Shown: positions 37,925-47,964, numbered from the stretch's first letter. The stretch: DNA of 64,000 nucleotides from Serinicoccus sediminis (GCF_004153545.1 NZ_SDVA01000001.1:186001-250000); one strand, 5' to 3'. Notes: generated by a model from the letters alone, not told the origin. Numbers and translations: made by a program.

Positions 37925-37983
37925 GGACGGGCCGGCGCTGCAGCACACACGCACGGTGTCGGGGCGCTGCAGCGCCGCCGTCC
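37925..37983. terminator. 17-bp hairpin after tRNA-Lys, shared with the convergent hemerythrin gene
   Basis: The left arm 37925-37943 (two-base bulge GC at 37931-37932) pairs with the right arm 37967-37983. The structure includes a CTGCAG in each arm. It sits between the tRNA and the stop of the minus-strand gene at 37985 and could terminate both. Confidence 0.65.
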
Positions 37984-37984
37984 C

Positions 37985-38701
37985 TCAGCAGTAGGCGAAG
38001 GCGCGTCGATCCAGGCGCGTATAGCGGCGCCGTCCCAGGGCGAGCAGCCATCGGACCGGCGCGGGAGCACCCGTCAAGAGACGGTCGACACCGGCTCGTG
38101 GCAGCTCGTCGACCACCCAGGGCAGCATGAAGAGCATCTGCCCCGGGGAGGGCTTGCCGCGCAGGACCGTGGCCTCGAGGTGCTCCCACTCGGCAGCGGT
38201 GATGTGCTGCTGGATCAGCCGGATGGCGTCGACCTCCTCGTGCGCCAGGTGGGCGTCGAGCACCTCGCCGAGGGTGACCACGGCTCGCCGCAGGTCGGTG
38301 CGGGTGGCATCGGCGCCCCCGTCGGCCCTACGGTTCGCCAGGAGGCACAGACCTTCTCGGACCTGGTCCAGGAGCGGGTCGATCGAGCCGTGCTCGGCCT
38401 CCATCGCCTCGAGGACCACACGGCCGGGGTCATCTGCCCGCTCGAGCAGCAGGGGCCAGATGCCCTCGTCCTCCTTGGTGTGGTGGTGGTGGAGCTCGCG
38501 TGCGAAGAGGTCCCACCGGGTCAGGAGGGCCTCCCAGGTAGGACGCGATGCCACGGGGGTGGCGTGGACCGCGGAGGCGAACCGTGCGAGGTCACGTCGG
38601 AAGGCGTGGTGCATGACATACATGCCGGTCATGTCGCACGGCCCGGGCGGGGCGGCGGCCTGTCCCGGGAGCAGCAGGGGTTCGGTGGGGAGGGACGTCA
38701 T
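37985..38701 (-). CDS. hemerythrin HHE-domain protein
   Basis: A 238-residue protein with a four-helix HHE domain binding a di-iron centre. Ligand candidates are His in MYVMHHAFRRDL, the HHHHTKEDEGIW segment, EAEHGSIDPLLD and LDAHLAHEEVDA. An ~80-residue basic C-terminal extension (LGRRRYTRLDRR) follows. Such proteins sense oxygen or nitric oxide or store oxygen. It starts in the stop of the PCMH fragment (ATGA overlap). Confidence 0.85.
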   Translation of the reverse strand: MTSLPTEPLLLPGQAAAPPGPCDMTGMYVMHHAFRRDLARFASAVHATPVASRPTWEALLTRWDLFARELHHHHTKEDEGIWPLLLERADDPGRVVLEAMEAEHGSIDPLLDQVREGLCLLANRRADGGADATRTDLRRAVVTLGEVLDAHLAHEEVDAIRLIQQHITAAEWEHLEATVLRGKPSPGQMLFMLPWVVDELPRAGVDRLLTGAPAPVRWLLALGRRRYTRLDRRAFAYC

Positions 38702-39306
38702 GACGGGATTCCTTCGGTCAGGCGGAGGGTGGTGAGGTGGAGCGCGACGACGACGGCGGTGACGATCCACGGGCCCGTCTCGCCAGAGGGAGGCAGCGGG
38801 TCTCGGACGACGTGGACGAAGCCGTCGGTGCGGACGACGTGAGCCATGCGGACGGGCGTGGTACCGGCGAGCGCCGAGTCGAGGACCGTGGCCGCGCGGC
38901 CGGGTGAGGTGACGGCCAGCCCCCGCGCCCGGGCGTGCGCCGTGAGGGAGGCCCAGCTGGCGCCGGCCCCGACCGTGGCGGTCAGCTCGCGCCGGTCCAC
39001 GAGGACGCTGTCCAGCCGATGGGTCAGCACCATCATCGCGGGACGACCGTCGCTGCCCGCCGCACGGCCCGTGCCGGTGTGAGGCCCGATCAGCCGCAGG
39101 CCGTGGACCCGTGCGACATCGACCGCTGCCCGCACGGCTGCCTCGGACGCCGGGACGACCAGGACGTCCGGCCGGGCCTCGAGCTCCGGGTGGACGGCGG
39201 CCGCCAGGTCGTAGGCCGGGTCGGTGGGATAGGCCACCAGCCCGTCAACGGTGCGGCGCAGCGCGTCGACGGCGGCGGGCGGGACGGGAGAGCTTCGTGA
39301 TCGCAT
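38698..39306 (-). CDS. short FAD-binding (PCMH-like) domain protein, possibly truncated
   Basis: A 202-residue protein resembling only the N-terminal PCMH FAD-binding half of berberine-bridge-type oxidases (VLVVPASEAAVRAAVDVARVHGLRL, GAGASWASLTAHARARGLAV). Complete family members are about 450 residues. The usual GGHS loop that carries the FAD-linking His is replaced by GPHTGTG, and the glycine-rich segment after GAGASW is missing. It could be a degenerate remnant or an adapted small flavoprotein. It overlaps the hemerythrin start by ATGA. A GTG five codons upstream is an alternative start. Confidence 0.55.
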   Translation of the reverse strand: MRSRSSPVPPAAVDALRRTVDGLVAYPTDPAYDLAAAVHPELEARPDVLVVPASEAAVRAAVDVARVHGLRLIGPHTGTGRAAGSDGRPAMMVLTHRLDSVLVDRRELTATVGAGASWASLTAHARARGLAVTSPGRAATVLDSALAGTTPVRMAHVVRTDGFVHVVRDPLPPSGETGPWIVTAVVVALHLTTLRLTEGIPS

Positions 39307-39364
39307 GCACGGCAGGTTCACGTGACCCGCTTGTCGACGACTTGCGGCCGACCTGCAGTCGGCC

Positions 39365-42300
39365 TCAGGCCCGGAGGTGCTCCGGGGTGCGGACCCACGT
39401 GCGGTCCCACGTGGTCGCCCGGCCGGGGCCGGTCAGCCGTAGGGCGTCGTCGAAGTGGTACGCGGCCCTCTGCGGGTCGCCGAGCAGCGTCGCGAGGAGG
39501 CCCAGGTAGTGGTCGACCGGTCCCATCGCGAGGGCTCCGTTGAGGGAGCGGGCCAGGTGACCGGCCCACGGAAGCATCTGCTCGTAGACCACGTGAGCAT
39601 GGTCGACGTCACCCAGCTCGGTCACGACGTGAGCCCGCACAGCGATGTCGAAGAGCCAGGTCGCGTCGTGCTGCATGGGGCTGGGACTCCACATGGCGCG
39701 GGCCCCCTCGACGTCGCCGGCGTCGAGGAGCGTCACGACGACGAGGTCCGTCGAGTGCCAGGGCATGAGCTCGGTCATCCGTACCGCGTGCTCGTGCAGC
39801 CCGGAGGTGTCGCCCGCGGCGAACTCGACGGCGAACATCACCCAGAGCCAGATGAGGTAGCCGTTGGGGTCGCCGGAGGACGTGATGGCCTCGCAGATCG
39901 TCGCGAAAGAGGCACGGGCACCGTCGAGGTCGCTCTGCAGGAGCATGGTGGTGGCCTCGAAGATCGACGAGAGCAGCAGCAGCTCGGGCAGCTGTCCGCT
40001 GGTCCCGGCACGGACGGCGGACTCGATGTGGTCCGCGGCGGTGCTGAGGTCGGCCCGTGCGACGGCAGCCGAGTGGAGGAACATGTGGGCGACCGCGAGG
40101 TACCCGTGCAGCCCGGCGCGTTCCGCAGCCACTCGCATCCGCTCACCCAGACGGTCCAGGACCCCGGGGTCGCTGGACGCCAGGACGCCGAAGTAGGCCG
40201 CGTTGAGGGCGCGGCACGTCAGCTCCGGGTCCCCCAGCTCCTCGGAGAGCGCCACAGCCTCGGTCGCCGCCTCCACGACGACGTCGATGTTCCACGGGTC
40301 CGCCTCGATGACGAGAGCGTTGAGGAGCTCCAGGCGCAGCACCAGGTCCTCGTCCCGGAGGTCGCCGAGGAGCTGACGCAGCTCCTCGATGGCGCACTCG
40401 TCGACCTGGCTGGCCGCGCGGCGCGTCCACATCATCGGCGCCTGCCAGCGCCACGCCCGGGCGACGTCGTACGTCGTGCCGTGCGCCCTGGCCTGCGCGA
40501 TGGCCGCCTGGCGCTCGGCCGCCGCGGCGACCGTGTCACCCCCACGGGCCAGCGCGTCGACGAGGTCCAGCCGGACGGGGAACGACGCCCGCGGATCAGC
40601 ATCCGCCAGCTCGTACGCGCGCAGCGCGGCCCGCAGGTGAGGCACGGCGTTCGCCGGGCTCGTCCGACCGGCGGCCGCGAGCAGGAGGGGGACCGAGGTG
40701 GCTGCCGATCGCCGGTCGAGGCACGCGGCCGCATGATGGGCGATCTCGTCCACACGGTCGGGGCGCCGGGCCAGGTAGGCCGCGAGCGCGGCCCTGTGCA
40801 ACCGGGTGCGGCGCAGCGGTGGAAGCCGCCCGTAGAACGTGTCCCGGACCAGGGCGTGGGTAAAGCGCAGCTCCGAGGGCCGTGGGCTGTCCAGCAGCCC
40901 TGCCACGAGCCCCGCGTCGAGGTGGTCGGCGACGGTGTCCTCGTCGCCGCCACCCCAGTGCTCCTCGAGGGCGACGACGAGGTCGAAGTCGATGTCACGG
41001 CCCAGGACGGACGCGCGGGCCAGGACGTCGACCGTCGCCTCGGGCAGGCGCTCGATGCGACGCAGGAGCAGGTCACGGATGGCGGCCGGGAGCCCGTCCA
41101 CGGCACGGACTCCCTCAGACCTGACGAGCTGGGCGAGCTGGCGCAGGAACAGCGGGCTGCCGTCGGCGCGGTCCAGCAGACGGGCCAGGGCCGGGGGTGG
41201 GAGCGTCCGTCCGAGGTGCTGGGCCAGGACCTCCTTCGCCGCCCGGTCGTCCAGGCCGCTGAGCCTGAGCCGGTCCAGGGTGCGTTCCGTGGTGAGCGCC
41301 AGCGCGGCGGCGAGGTCGCGACCGATCTCGTCGCTGCGGAAGGTCGCCACGACCAGGAGCGGCACGGTGCTCGACTCGACGACGTGCCAGAGCACCTGCA
41401 GGGTCTCGTCGTCGGCCCGGTGCAGGTCCTCGAGCACGACCATGGAGCGCCCACCTCGACCCACGAGGCGGTCCACCAGCGTGTCGGCGAGGACGAACGC
41501 GCTCCCCTCGTCCGGCACTGGCACGCCCAGACCCTCCAGGACCTCGAGCCAGGCGTGCCCGGCCGGGGCGCCCTCGACCTCGGGGCAGTGGCCACGCACG
41601 ACTGACCACCGACCTACCGACATGTCTGCGAAGCGGGACACCAGCGCCGACTTGCCGGACCCGGCATCTCCCTCGACCCACACCAGGCACCCGCGGTGGC
41701 GGACCGACGCCGCCGCGGCGTCGAGCCTGGCCAGCTCGTCCTCGCGGCCCGCCAGGAACGGGGAGTCGTCCGTCGAGGCCTCGGGCCCAGGCGCGGCCGC
41801 GGCGGTCACCGAGGAGCGCTCGGGCGGCGCGAGGTGCTGGGCGTGGTTGAGGATGTCGTGCTCGAGGGAGCGGACCTCGGGGCCGGGGTCCACACCGAGG
41901 TCGTCCACGAGTCGGGCACGCAACGCAGCCAGCGCGGCGAGCGCCTCGGCCTGCCGGCCCGCCCCGTAGTAGGCCCGGGCCAGCAGTCCGACAGGCTGCT
42001 CTCGCAGCGGGTACTCACGGACGTGCTGCTCGAGCGCGGACAGGGCCTCGTCTCCGCGCCCGAGCCGGAGCAGCGCGCCGGCCCAGGCCTCCGTGGCGCC
42101 GGCCCGCAGCTCGTGCAGTCTCGTGGCCTCGGTCGCCGCCCACTCCTGCTCGAGGTACTCGGCGAAGGGCTCGTCGGTCCACAGCTCGCGTGCTGCGTCC
42201 AGGGCTCCGACGGCCGCGGCGTCGTCCAGCTCCGCCGCGCTGCGGACGAGCGCGGCGAAGCGCCAGGTGTCGACGGCCTCGTCGGGCCGGGACAGGGCGT

Positions 42301-42580
42301 ACCCGGGCGGGCTGCTGACGAGGACCGACGCCGGGCGGCGTCTCTCCCGGTCAGGCTCGAGCGCCGACCGCAGCCTCGAGACGTAGGCCTGCAACGCGCC
42401 GGTCGCGCTCGGTGGGGGCTCGCCGCTCCACAGCTCCTCGAGAAATCGGTCGGTCGAGACCCGGCGCCGACCGGCCGCGACCAGCATCCCCAGGACGGCG
42501 CGCTGGCGCGGCCCACCGAGGTCGACGGGCTCCCCGTCGAGGTAGGCGCGCACGCGGCCGAAGGCGCAGACCTCGAGCAT
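39365..42580 (-). CDS. BTAD/SARP-type transcriptional regulator with AAA ATPase and TPR-like domains
   Basis: A 1071-residue regulator. Residues 1-95 form an OmpR-type winged helix (LDGEPVDLGGPRQRAVLGML, LWSGEPPPSATGALQAYVSR), then a bacterial transcriptional activator domain to about 245 (PLREQPVGLLARAYYGAGRQ, LGVDPGPEVR). An AAA module follows from about 275 with Walker A EGDAGSGKSALVSR and MVVLEDLHRADDETL, and the C-terminal half is helical TPR-like. This SARP-LAL layout activates secondary-metabolite or catabolic genes. Minus-strand TAGGAT, six bases before the ATG, marks a leaderless start. Confidence 0.85.
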   Translation of the reverse strand: MLEVCAFGRVRAYLDGEPVDLGGPRQRAVLGMLVAAGRRRVSTDRFLEELWSGEPPPSATGALQAYVSRLRSALEPDRERRRPASVLVSSPPGYALSRPDEAVDTWRFAALVRSAAELDDAAAVGALDAARELWTDEPFAEYLEQEWAATEATRLHELRAGATEAWAGALLRLGRGDEALSALEQHVREYPLREQPVGLLARAYYGAGRQAEALAALAALRARLVDDLGVDPGPEVRSLEHDILNHAQHLAPPERSSVTAAAAPGPEASTDDSPFLAGREDELARLDAAAASVRHRGCLVWVEGDAGSGKSALVSRFADMSVGRWSVVRGHCPEVEGAPAGHAWLEVLEGLGVPVPDEGSAFVLADTLVDRLVGRGGRSMVVLEDLHRADDETLQVLWHVVESSTVPLLVVATFRSDEIGRDLAAALALTTERTLDRLRLSGLDDRAAKEVLAQHLGRTLPPPALARLLDRADGSPLFLRQLAQLVRSEGVRAVDGLPAAIRDLLLRRIERLPEATVDVLARASVLGRDIDFDLVVALEEHWGGGDEDTVADHLDAGLVAGLLDSPRPSELRFTHALVRDTFYGRLPPLRRTRLHRAALAAYLARRPDRVDEIAHHAAACLDRRSAATSVPLLLAAAGRTSPANAVPHLRAALRAYELADADPRASFPVRLDLVDALARGGDTVAAAAERQAAIAQARAHGTTYDVARAWRWQAPMMWTRRAASQVDECAIEELRQLLGDLRDEDLVLRLELLNALVIEADPWNIDVVVEAATEAVALSEELGDPELTCRALNAAYFGVLASSDPGVLDRLGERMRVAAERAGLHGYLAVAHMFLHSAAVARADLSTAADHIESAVRAGTSGQLPELLLLSSIFEATTMLLQSDLDGARASFATICEAITSSGDPNGYLIWLWVMFAVEFAAGDTSGLHEHAVRMTELMPWHSTDLVVVTLLDAGDVEGARAMWSPSPMQHDATWLFDIAVRAHVVTELGDVDHAHVVYEQMLPWAGHLARSLNGALAMGPVDHYLGLLATLLGDPQRAAYHFDDALRLTGPGRATTWDRTWVRTPEHLRA

Positions 42581-42600
42581 GGACTGATCCTAGGGACGAA

Positions 42601-42633
42601 GGGACGGCTGACGAGGTCATCGTCAGCCGTCCC
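42601..42633 (-). terminator. 14-bp hairpin between the membrane-protein gene and the BTAD regulator
   Basis: Arms 42601-42614 and 42620-42633 are perfectly complementary with loop GGTCA. It lies 40 bp after the stop of the upstream gene and 9 bp upstream of the TAGGAT box of the regulator. It could terminate the former or act as an operator for the latter. Confidence 0.65.
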
Positions 42634-42672
42634 GCTTGCAGTCGACTAGCACGAAGGACGGGCAGGGACCCG

Positions 42673-43335
42673 TCAGGCGTCGACCAGCTCCCTAACGTCA
42701 TCTCGACGGGCGCTCGTCCGCCGCAGCATCAGCACCCCGAGCGAGGCGACCATGAGACCACGAGGCAGCTCCACTACCACCCCGGTCAGACCAGGCAGCT
42801 CGGGGAACGGGACGAGGAGCGGCAGCGTGCCCACGAAGAGGAAGACGCCGATCCAGGTCGGTATGCCCTGCGCCCTGATCAGCGCGACGCCGATGATGAG
42901 CAGGCTCAGGACGAAGATCAGGCCACCCACCACCTGCAGGGTGACGAAGGCGCTGCCGTCGAAGATCTCGCCCTGGTCGGAGATCAGGCGACGCCCGTCG
43001 GGGTCGGCGGCGAGCGTCGGCGCGACGAAGGCCTCGACGACCAGGTGGGACATGGCGCTGAGGGCGTTGCCCAGCATGTAGCCCACGAACCCGACGAACC
43101 CCAGGCGGCCCAGCTCTTCGCGGAAGAAGAGGTAGGCGCCCGGCAGACCGAGCATGAGGAACAGCGCGCCGAGGTAGATCAGGTACTGGGCCTCGGGAGA
43201 GCGTGGGGCGAGGAACACCTCGATGGAGTGCGACTGCCCGTCGATCACGGGGTGCAGCACCCCGCCCAGCAGGCTGGTGACGAAGGACAGGACCAGGGCG
43301 GCCGCGCTGAGGCGGTAGAGCGTGGTGGGAGTCAT
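42673..43335 (-). CDS. six-helix membrane protein (DUF4386-like), function unknown
   Basis: A 220-residue protein with about six hydrophobic segments (LSAAALVLSFVTSLLGGVLH, YLIYLGALFLMLGLPGAYLF, VGFVGYMLGNALSAM, VVGGLIFVLSLLIIGVALI). The layout resembles DUF4386-type integral membrane proteins, but I am unsure of the family. It lies upstream of the BTAD regulator on the same strand and is divergent from the alcohol dehydrogenase; the 203-bp gap holds an AT-rich dyad. Confidence 0.6.
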   Translation of the reverse strand: MTPTTLYRLSAAALVLSFVTSLLGGVLHPVIDGQSHSIEVFLAPRSPEAQYLIYLGALFLMLGLPGAYLFFREELGRLGFVGFVGYMLGNALSAMSHLVVEAFVAPTLAADPDGRRLISDQGEIFDGSAFVTLQVVGGLIFVLSLLIIGVALIRAQGIPTWIGVFLFVGTLPLLVPFPELPGLTGVVVELPRGLMVASLGVLMLRRTSARRDDVRELVDA

Positions 43336-43467
43336 GGGAAGACCGTCGGCCGTCCCGCTTGCGACGCGGTTGCAGGCGCCTGCACCTCGCCATACGCCAG
43401 GTGCCGTGGGGGGAGCCGGCTGGCACGTCCGCGTCGCCCGCATCCGGTGGCCCGATGGACGCATTCT

Positions 43468-43484
43468 TACTACATACCGTAGTA
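43468..43484. promoter_or_regulatory. AT-rich dyad TACTACATACCGTAGTA upstream of the alcohol dehydrogenase
   Basis: A perfect inverted repeat, TACTAC and GTAGTA around ATACC, lies 55 bp before the alcohol dehydrogenase start. It is strikingly AT-rich for this genome. It could be a repressor or activator site for the divergent pair; the BTAD regulator one gene away is a candidate binder. Confidence 0.5.
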
Positions 43485-43538
43485 TCAAGGGGTCGCGTCC
43501 ACCTGGACGCCGCACCTCACACGACCGGAAGGCTGGAC

Positions 43539-44557
43539 ATGAAGGCTGCCGTGGTTCCCACGATCGGAGCACCCCTGGAGATCCGCGAGATCCCCGTCCT
43601 CGAGCCCGGCCCCGGGCAGGTCCTGGTGCGCGTCGAGGCGTCCGGCCTGTGCCACACCGACATCCACGCCGCCCGCGGCGAGTGGCCGGTCAAGCCCACG
43701 ATGCCGCTCGTGCCCGGCCACGAGGGCGTCGGCACGGTGGTCGCCCGCGGTGAGGGCGACTCCCCCGTGCAGGAGGGCGACCGGGTGGCGGTCCCCTGGC
43801 TCGGCCACGCCTGCGGCCACTGCCGGTACTGCGTCGGCGGCTGGGAGACGTACTGCCTCAGCCCGCAGTACACCGGCTACACCATGGACGGCGGGTATGC
43901 AGAGTACGTGCTGGCCTACGCCTCCCACGTGGTCGCGGTGCCCGACGGCGTCACCTCCTTCGACGCGGCGCCGCTCACGTGCGCCGGTGTGACCACCTAC
44001 AAGGCGCTCAAGGTCGCCCGTCCCCAGCCGGACGAGACCGTGATGGTCGTCGGCGTCGGTGGACTGGGCCACCTGGGCCTGCAGTACGCCACGGTGTTCG
44101 GTGCCAGGACGGTGGCGGTCGACGTCGAGGACGAGAAGCTGCAGCTGGCCACGGAGCTGGGGGCCGACCACACCGTCGACGCCCGGTCCGGTCGTCAGGA
44201 GGAGGAGCTGGCCGCCCTGGGTGGGGTCGACGTGGCGCTGGTCACCGTGCCCTCGCCCGCGGCGATGCGCGCGGCGCACGCCTCGCTCAACCCGAACGGC
44301 CGGCTGGTGCTCGTCGGCCTCCCGGCGGACAACCGGCTGGAGCTGCCGGTCTTCGAGACCGTGCTGAGAGGGATCTCGGTGATCGGCTCGCTCGTGGGCA
44401 CGCGCAACGACCTGGCCGACTGCTTCGCCCTGCACGCCCGGGGGCGCACCCGCGTCATCGCCGAGCCGCGGCACCTCGAGGACGTCAACGAATGCTTCGA
44501 GGAGGTCCTGTCCGGCCGCGTCCCGGCACGGCTCGTCTTCGACCTGTCCGAGGGCGC

Positions 44558-44561
<4 letters not shown>
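43539..44561 (+). CDS. zinc-dependent alcohol dehydrogenase
   Basis: A 340-residue MDR enzyme oxidising alcohols with NAD. Catalytic zinc ligands appear in GLCHTDIHAARGEWP (Cys) and PGHEGVG (His-Glu). The structural-zinc cysteines lie in HACGHCRYCVGGWETYC (four Cys), and the NAD-binding loop is VGVGGLGHLGLQ. The length and the ISVIGSLVGTRNDL segment resemble the AdhP/AdhA type with broad primary-alcohol use. GGAAGG precedes the ATG at 43539. It converges with the formylglycine-enzyme gene, overlapping by 4 bp. Confidence 0.92.
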
Positions 44562-45508
<947 letters not shown>

Positions 45509-45533
45509 GGCCCTCCTCGTGGACGCGGCCACG

Positions 45534-46325
45534 CTATCCGACGCGACGCCGGAACAGCAGGACGGCACCCGCCTGACCCAGCACGAGGACGCCCGCGCAC
45601 CAGGCGAGCGCCACCCAGATCTCCGCGCCGACCGGTTGCCCGGACAGCAGGGCGCGCAGACTGTCGACCACGGGGGTGACCGGCTGGTGCTCGGCGAACC
45701 ACCGGACCGGCCCGGGCATGGTGGCGGTCGGCACGAAGGCCGAGCTGAGGAAGGGCAGGAAGATCAGCGGGTAGGAGAACGCGGTGGCGCCGTCCAGCGA
45801 GCGGGCGGACAGCCCGGCGACGACCGCCCACCACGTCAGCGCCAGCGTCACCAGGAGCAGGATCCCGGTCACGGCGAGCCAGGCGAGCGGGCCGGCGGGG
45901 CTGCGGAAGCCCATGAGCAGGGCCGCGACGACCACGACGGCGAGCGAGACCAGGGTGGCCGCCAGCGAGGTCAGCACGTGCGCCCACAGGACCGGTGCCC
46001 GGGAGATGGGCATCGAGCGCAGACGTTCGACGATCCCTCCCTGCAGGTCCGTGAACAACCGGTATGCCGTGTAGGCCAGACCTGTGGCGACGGTGATGAG
46101 CAGGATGCCCGGCAGCAGGTAGTCGACGTAGGACGTCCCGGGCACCGACCCCGCTGCCACTGCCCCCGCACCGGCCTGGATCGCGCCGCCGAAGACGTAG
46201 ACGAAGAGCAGCAGGAAGGCGATCGGCATGACCGCCGTCGTGACGACCGTGTCCGGGCTGCGCAGGACGTGCCGCAGCGAGCGGCGGGTCAGTGCCGCGG
46301 TCTCGTGCAGGGTGTGTGTGCTCAT
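45534..46325 (-). CDS. ABC-2 type exporter permease (DrrB-like)
   Basis: A 263-residue membrane protein with six helices of the ABC2_membrane family. HVLRSPDTVVTTAVMPIAFL, GIVERLRSMPISRAPVLWAH (coupling helix) and LSSAFVPTATMPGPVRWFAE are typical of daunorubicin-resistance DrrB-type permeases. It pairs with the ATPase (ATGA overlap). The exported compound is unknown. Confidence 0.88.
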   Translation of the reverse strand: MSTHTLHETAALTRRSLRHVLRSPDTVVTTAVMPIAFLLLFVYVFGGAIQAGAGAVAAGSVPGTSYVDYLLPGILLITVATGLAYTAYRLFTDLQGGIVERLRSMPISRAPVLWAHVLTSLAATLVSLAVVVVAALLMGFRSPAGPLAWLAVTGILLLVTLALTWWAVVAGLSARSLDGATAFSYPLIFLPFLSSAFVPTATMPGPVRWFAEHQPVTPVVDSLRALLSGQPVGAEIWVALAWCAGVLVLGQAGAVLLFRRRVG

Positions 46326-47119
46326 CGTCCGTCCTCCGCGTGCTCGCCGGCGTCGGACGGGTCGTCCCCGACCAGCGCCAGGAAGATCTCCTCCAGGGTG
46401 GGCTGCTTCTCCACGTACTCGACCGTGGTGGGAGGCAGCAGCGCGCGCAGCTCGGCCAGGGTGCCCTCGACGAGGACCCGGCCGCGGTGCAGGATGGCGA
46501 TGCGGTCCGCGAGCTTCTCCGCCTCCTCGAGGTACTGGGTCGTGAGCAGCACGGTCGTGCCGGCCGCGGCGAGGGTGCGGACCGCCCCCCACACCTCGAG
46601 CCGTCCCTGCGGGTCCAGGCCGGTCGTCGGCTCGTCGAGGAAGACCACCGGCGGGCTGCCCGTGAGGCTCATGGCGATGTCGAGGCGCCGCCGCATCCCT
46701 CCCGACCAGGTCACCACCCGCCGGCCACCCGCCTCGGCGAGGGAGAACTGCTCGAGCAGCTCGTCGGCGCGCGCTCCCGGGTCCGCGAGGTGCCACAGCT
46801 GCGCCATGAGCACGAGGTTCTCCCGTCCGGTGAGGACCTCGTCGACGGCGGCGAACTGACCGGTGAGGCTGATCGAGCCGCGCACCTGCGCGGCCCGGGT
46901 CGCCACGTCGAGGTCGCAGACCGTGGCGGTGCCGGCGTCCGGGGGCAGGAGCGTGGACAGGATGCGCACGAGGGTGGTCTTGCCGGCGCCGTTCGCGCCG
47001 AGGAGGGCGTAGATGCTGCCGCGCTCGACCAGCAGGTCGACGCCGCGGAGCACGTCGACGTCGGCGAACGACTTCCGCAGGCCGCGCACCTGGATCGCGG
47101 GACCGGTGGTCGTGCTCAT
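46322..47119 (-). CDS. ABC exporter ATPase (DrrA-like)
   Basis: A 265-residue ATPase: Walker A GANGAGKTT, SISLTGQFAAVDEVLTGREN (Q-loop), VVTWSGGMRRRLDIAMSL (signature, first residue Trp-Ser-Gly), VVFLDEPTTGLDP (Walker B), and the DrrA C-terminal TLEEIFLAL. Such pairs export anthracyclines and similar hydrophobic compounds. Its start overlaps the DUF1048 stop, making a PadR-DUF1048-ATPase-permease operon. Confidence 0.92.
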   Translation of the reverse strand: MSTTTGPAIQVRGLRKSFADVDVLRGVDLLVERGSIYALLGANGAGKTTLVRILSTLLPPDAGTATVCDLDVATRAAQVRGSISLTGQFAAVDEVLTGRENLVLMAQLWHLADPGARADELLEQFSLAEAGGRRVVTWSGGMRRRLDIAMSLTGSPPVVFLDEPTTGLDPQGRLEVWGAVRTLAAAGTTVLLTTQYLEEAEKLADRIAILHRGRVLVEGTLAELRALLPPTTVEYVEKQPTLEEIFLALVGDDPSDAGEHAEDGR

Positions 47120-47502
47120 CCCCGGGCTCCGTGCTGCTCGATCGAGGTGGCCCGGGCGATGGTCTCGCCCAGCCGTCGCCGCTCGTGGGTGACCCAGCGG
47201 GCCTCGTCGTAGCTGGCGAGGAAGGTCTCGGCGAACTCGACCGGGTCCTCGCCCACGACGTCCGCGACCGAGAGCCCGTCGGCGGCGCTCTGCTCGAAGA
47301 GATCGACGAGGTCCTCCAGCATCTGCACCAGCACGCCACCGTCGGCGATGCCACCCGCCACCATGACATACCGGTCGAGGCCCTCCACCGCCGTGCGGTG
47401 GTGGGCCGGCAGAGCCCGACGCCTGGCCTTGTACCTCCAGTAGCGCCGCTTCTGCGACCACGGGCCGGTCACCGCCTCGATCCACCGTGCCGCCATGCTC
47501 AC
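47116..47502 (-). CDS. DUF1048-family protein
   Basis: A 128-residue helical protein matching DUF1048 (LFEQSAADGLSVADVVGEDPVEFAETFLASY). Members commonly lie between a PadR regulator and an ABC exporter, as here; the function is unknown. The preferred GTG at 47502 overlaps the PadR stop (GTGA), with AGGAAGG upstream; ATG 47496 is possible. The protein begins WIEAVTGPWSQKRRYW after the initial residues. Confidence 0.82.
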   Translation of the reverse strand: MSMAARWIEAVTGPWSQKRRYWRYKARRRALPAHHRTAVEGLDRYVMVAGGIADGGVLVQMLEDLVDLFEQSAADGLSVADVVGEDPVEFAETFLASYDEARWVTHERRRLGETIARATSIEQHGARG

Positions 47503-47828
47503 GCACCTTCCTCTCGGAGCTGGTCCAGCCGTTCGGTGAGGAAGCTCCAGGTCCTCCAGAACTCGGTGAGGTACTCGCGCCCGTGGGCGTTGAGGGTGAA
47601 GACCTTGCGCGGGGGCCCCTTCTCCGAGGCCACCTTCTCGACGTGGACCAGGCCGCGCTGCTCGATGCGGATGAGCAGCGCGTACACCGTCCCCTCGGCG
47701 AGGTCGGTGAAGCCCTGGTCGCGCAGCCGCGCGGTGATCTCGTAGCCGTAGGCGGGCCGCGACGACAGCAGCGTCAGGACGATGCCCTCGAGCACGCCCT
47801 TGAGCATCTCCGTCGACTGTCTGCCCAC
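47499..47828 (-). CDS. PadR-family transcriptional regulator
   Basis: A 109-residue winged-helix protein: GVLEGIVLTLLSSRPAYGYEI, then LAEGTVYALLIRIEQRGLV (recognition helix) and KVFTLNAHGREYLTEFWRTW. It probably represses the downstream ABC exporter until a drug binds (LmrR/PadR model). The GTG at 47828 was chosen because minus-strand TAGATC lies nine bases before it. An ATG seven codons in is an alternative. Confidence 0.9.
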   Translation of the reverse strand: MGRQSTEMLKGVLEGIVLTLLSSRPAYGYEITARLRDQGFTDLAEGTVYALLIRIEQRGLVHVEKVASEKGPPRKVFTLNAHGREYLTEFWRTWSFLTERLDQLREEGA

Positions 47829-47837
47829 CGCGGGTCC

Positions 47838-47878
47838 GATCTACTCAGTGTTGCTGACTACCTGGTACACAGTAACGC
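47838..47878 (-). promoter_or_regulatory. AT-rich promoter region of the PadR exporter operon with gapped dyad
   Basis: The minus strand carries TTACTG, 17 bases, then AACACT, a plausible promoter. It also carries a gapped inverted repeat, TACT-GTGT and ACAC-TG-AGTA, about 30 bp across. PadR repressors usually bind such dyads in their own promoter. The fit to known PadR sites is loose. Confidence 0.35.
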
Positions 47879-47964
47879 TAGGTACCGCCCGCCGCAAGCA
47901 CCTTCCACCCTGTCGGACCTGGCGCCCATACTGGGTCCGACCCGAGCGACGGAGGAGACATCCC

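Noticed and set aside
37827-43335. Genomic island integrated at tRNA-Lys
   Set aside because: No integrase or recombinase and no direct repeat of the tRNA 3' end was seen in the following 10 kb, and base composition looks unchanged.
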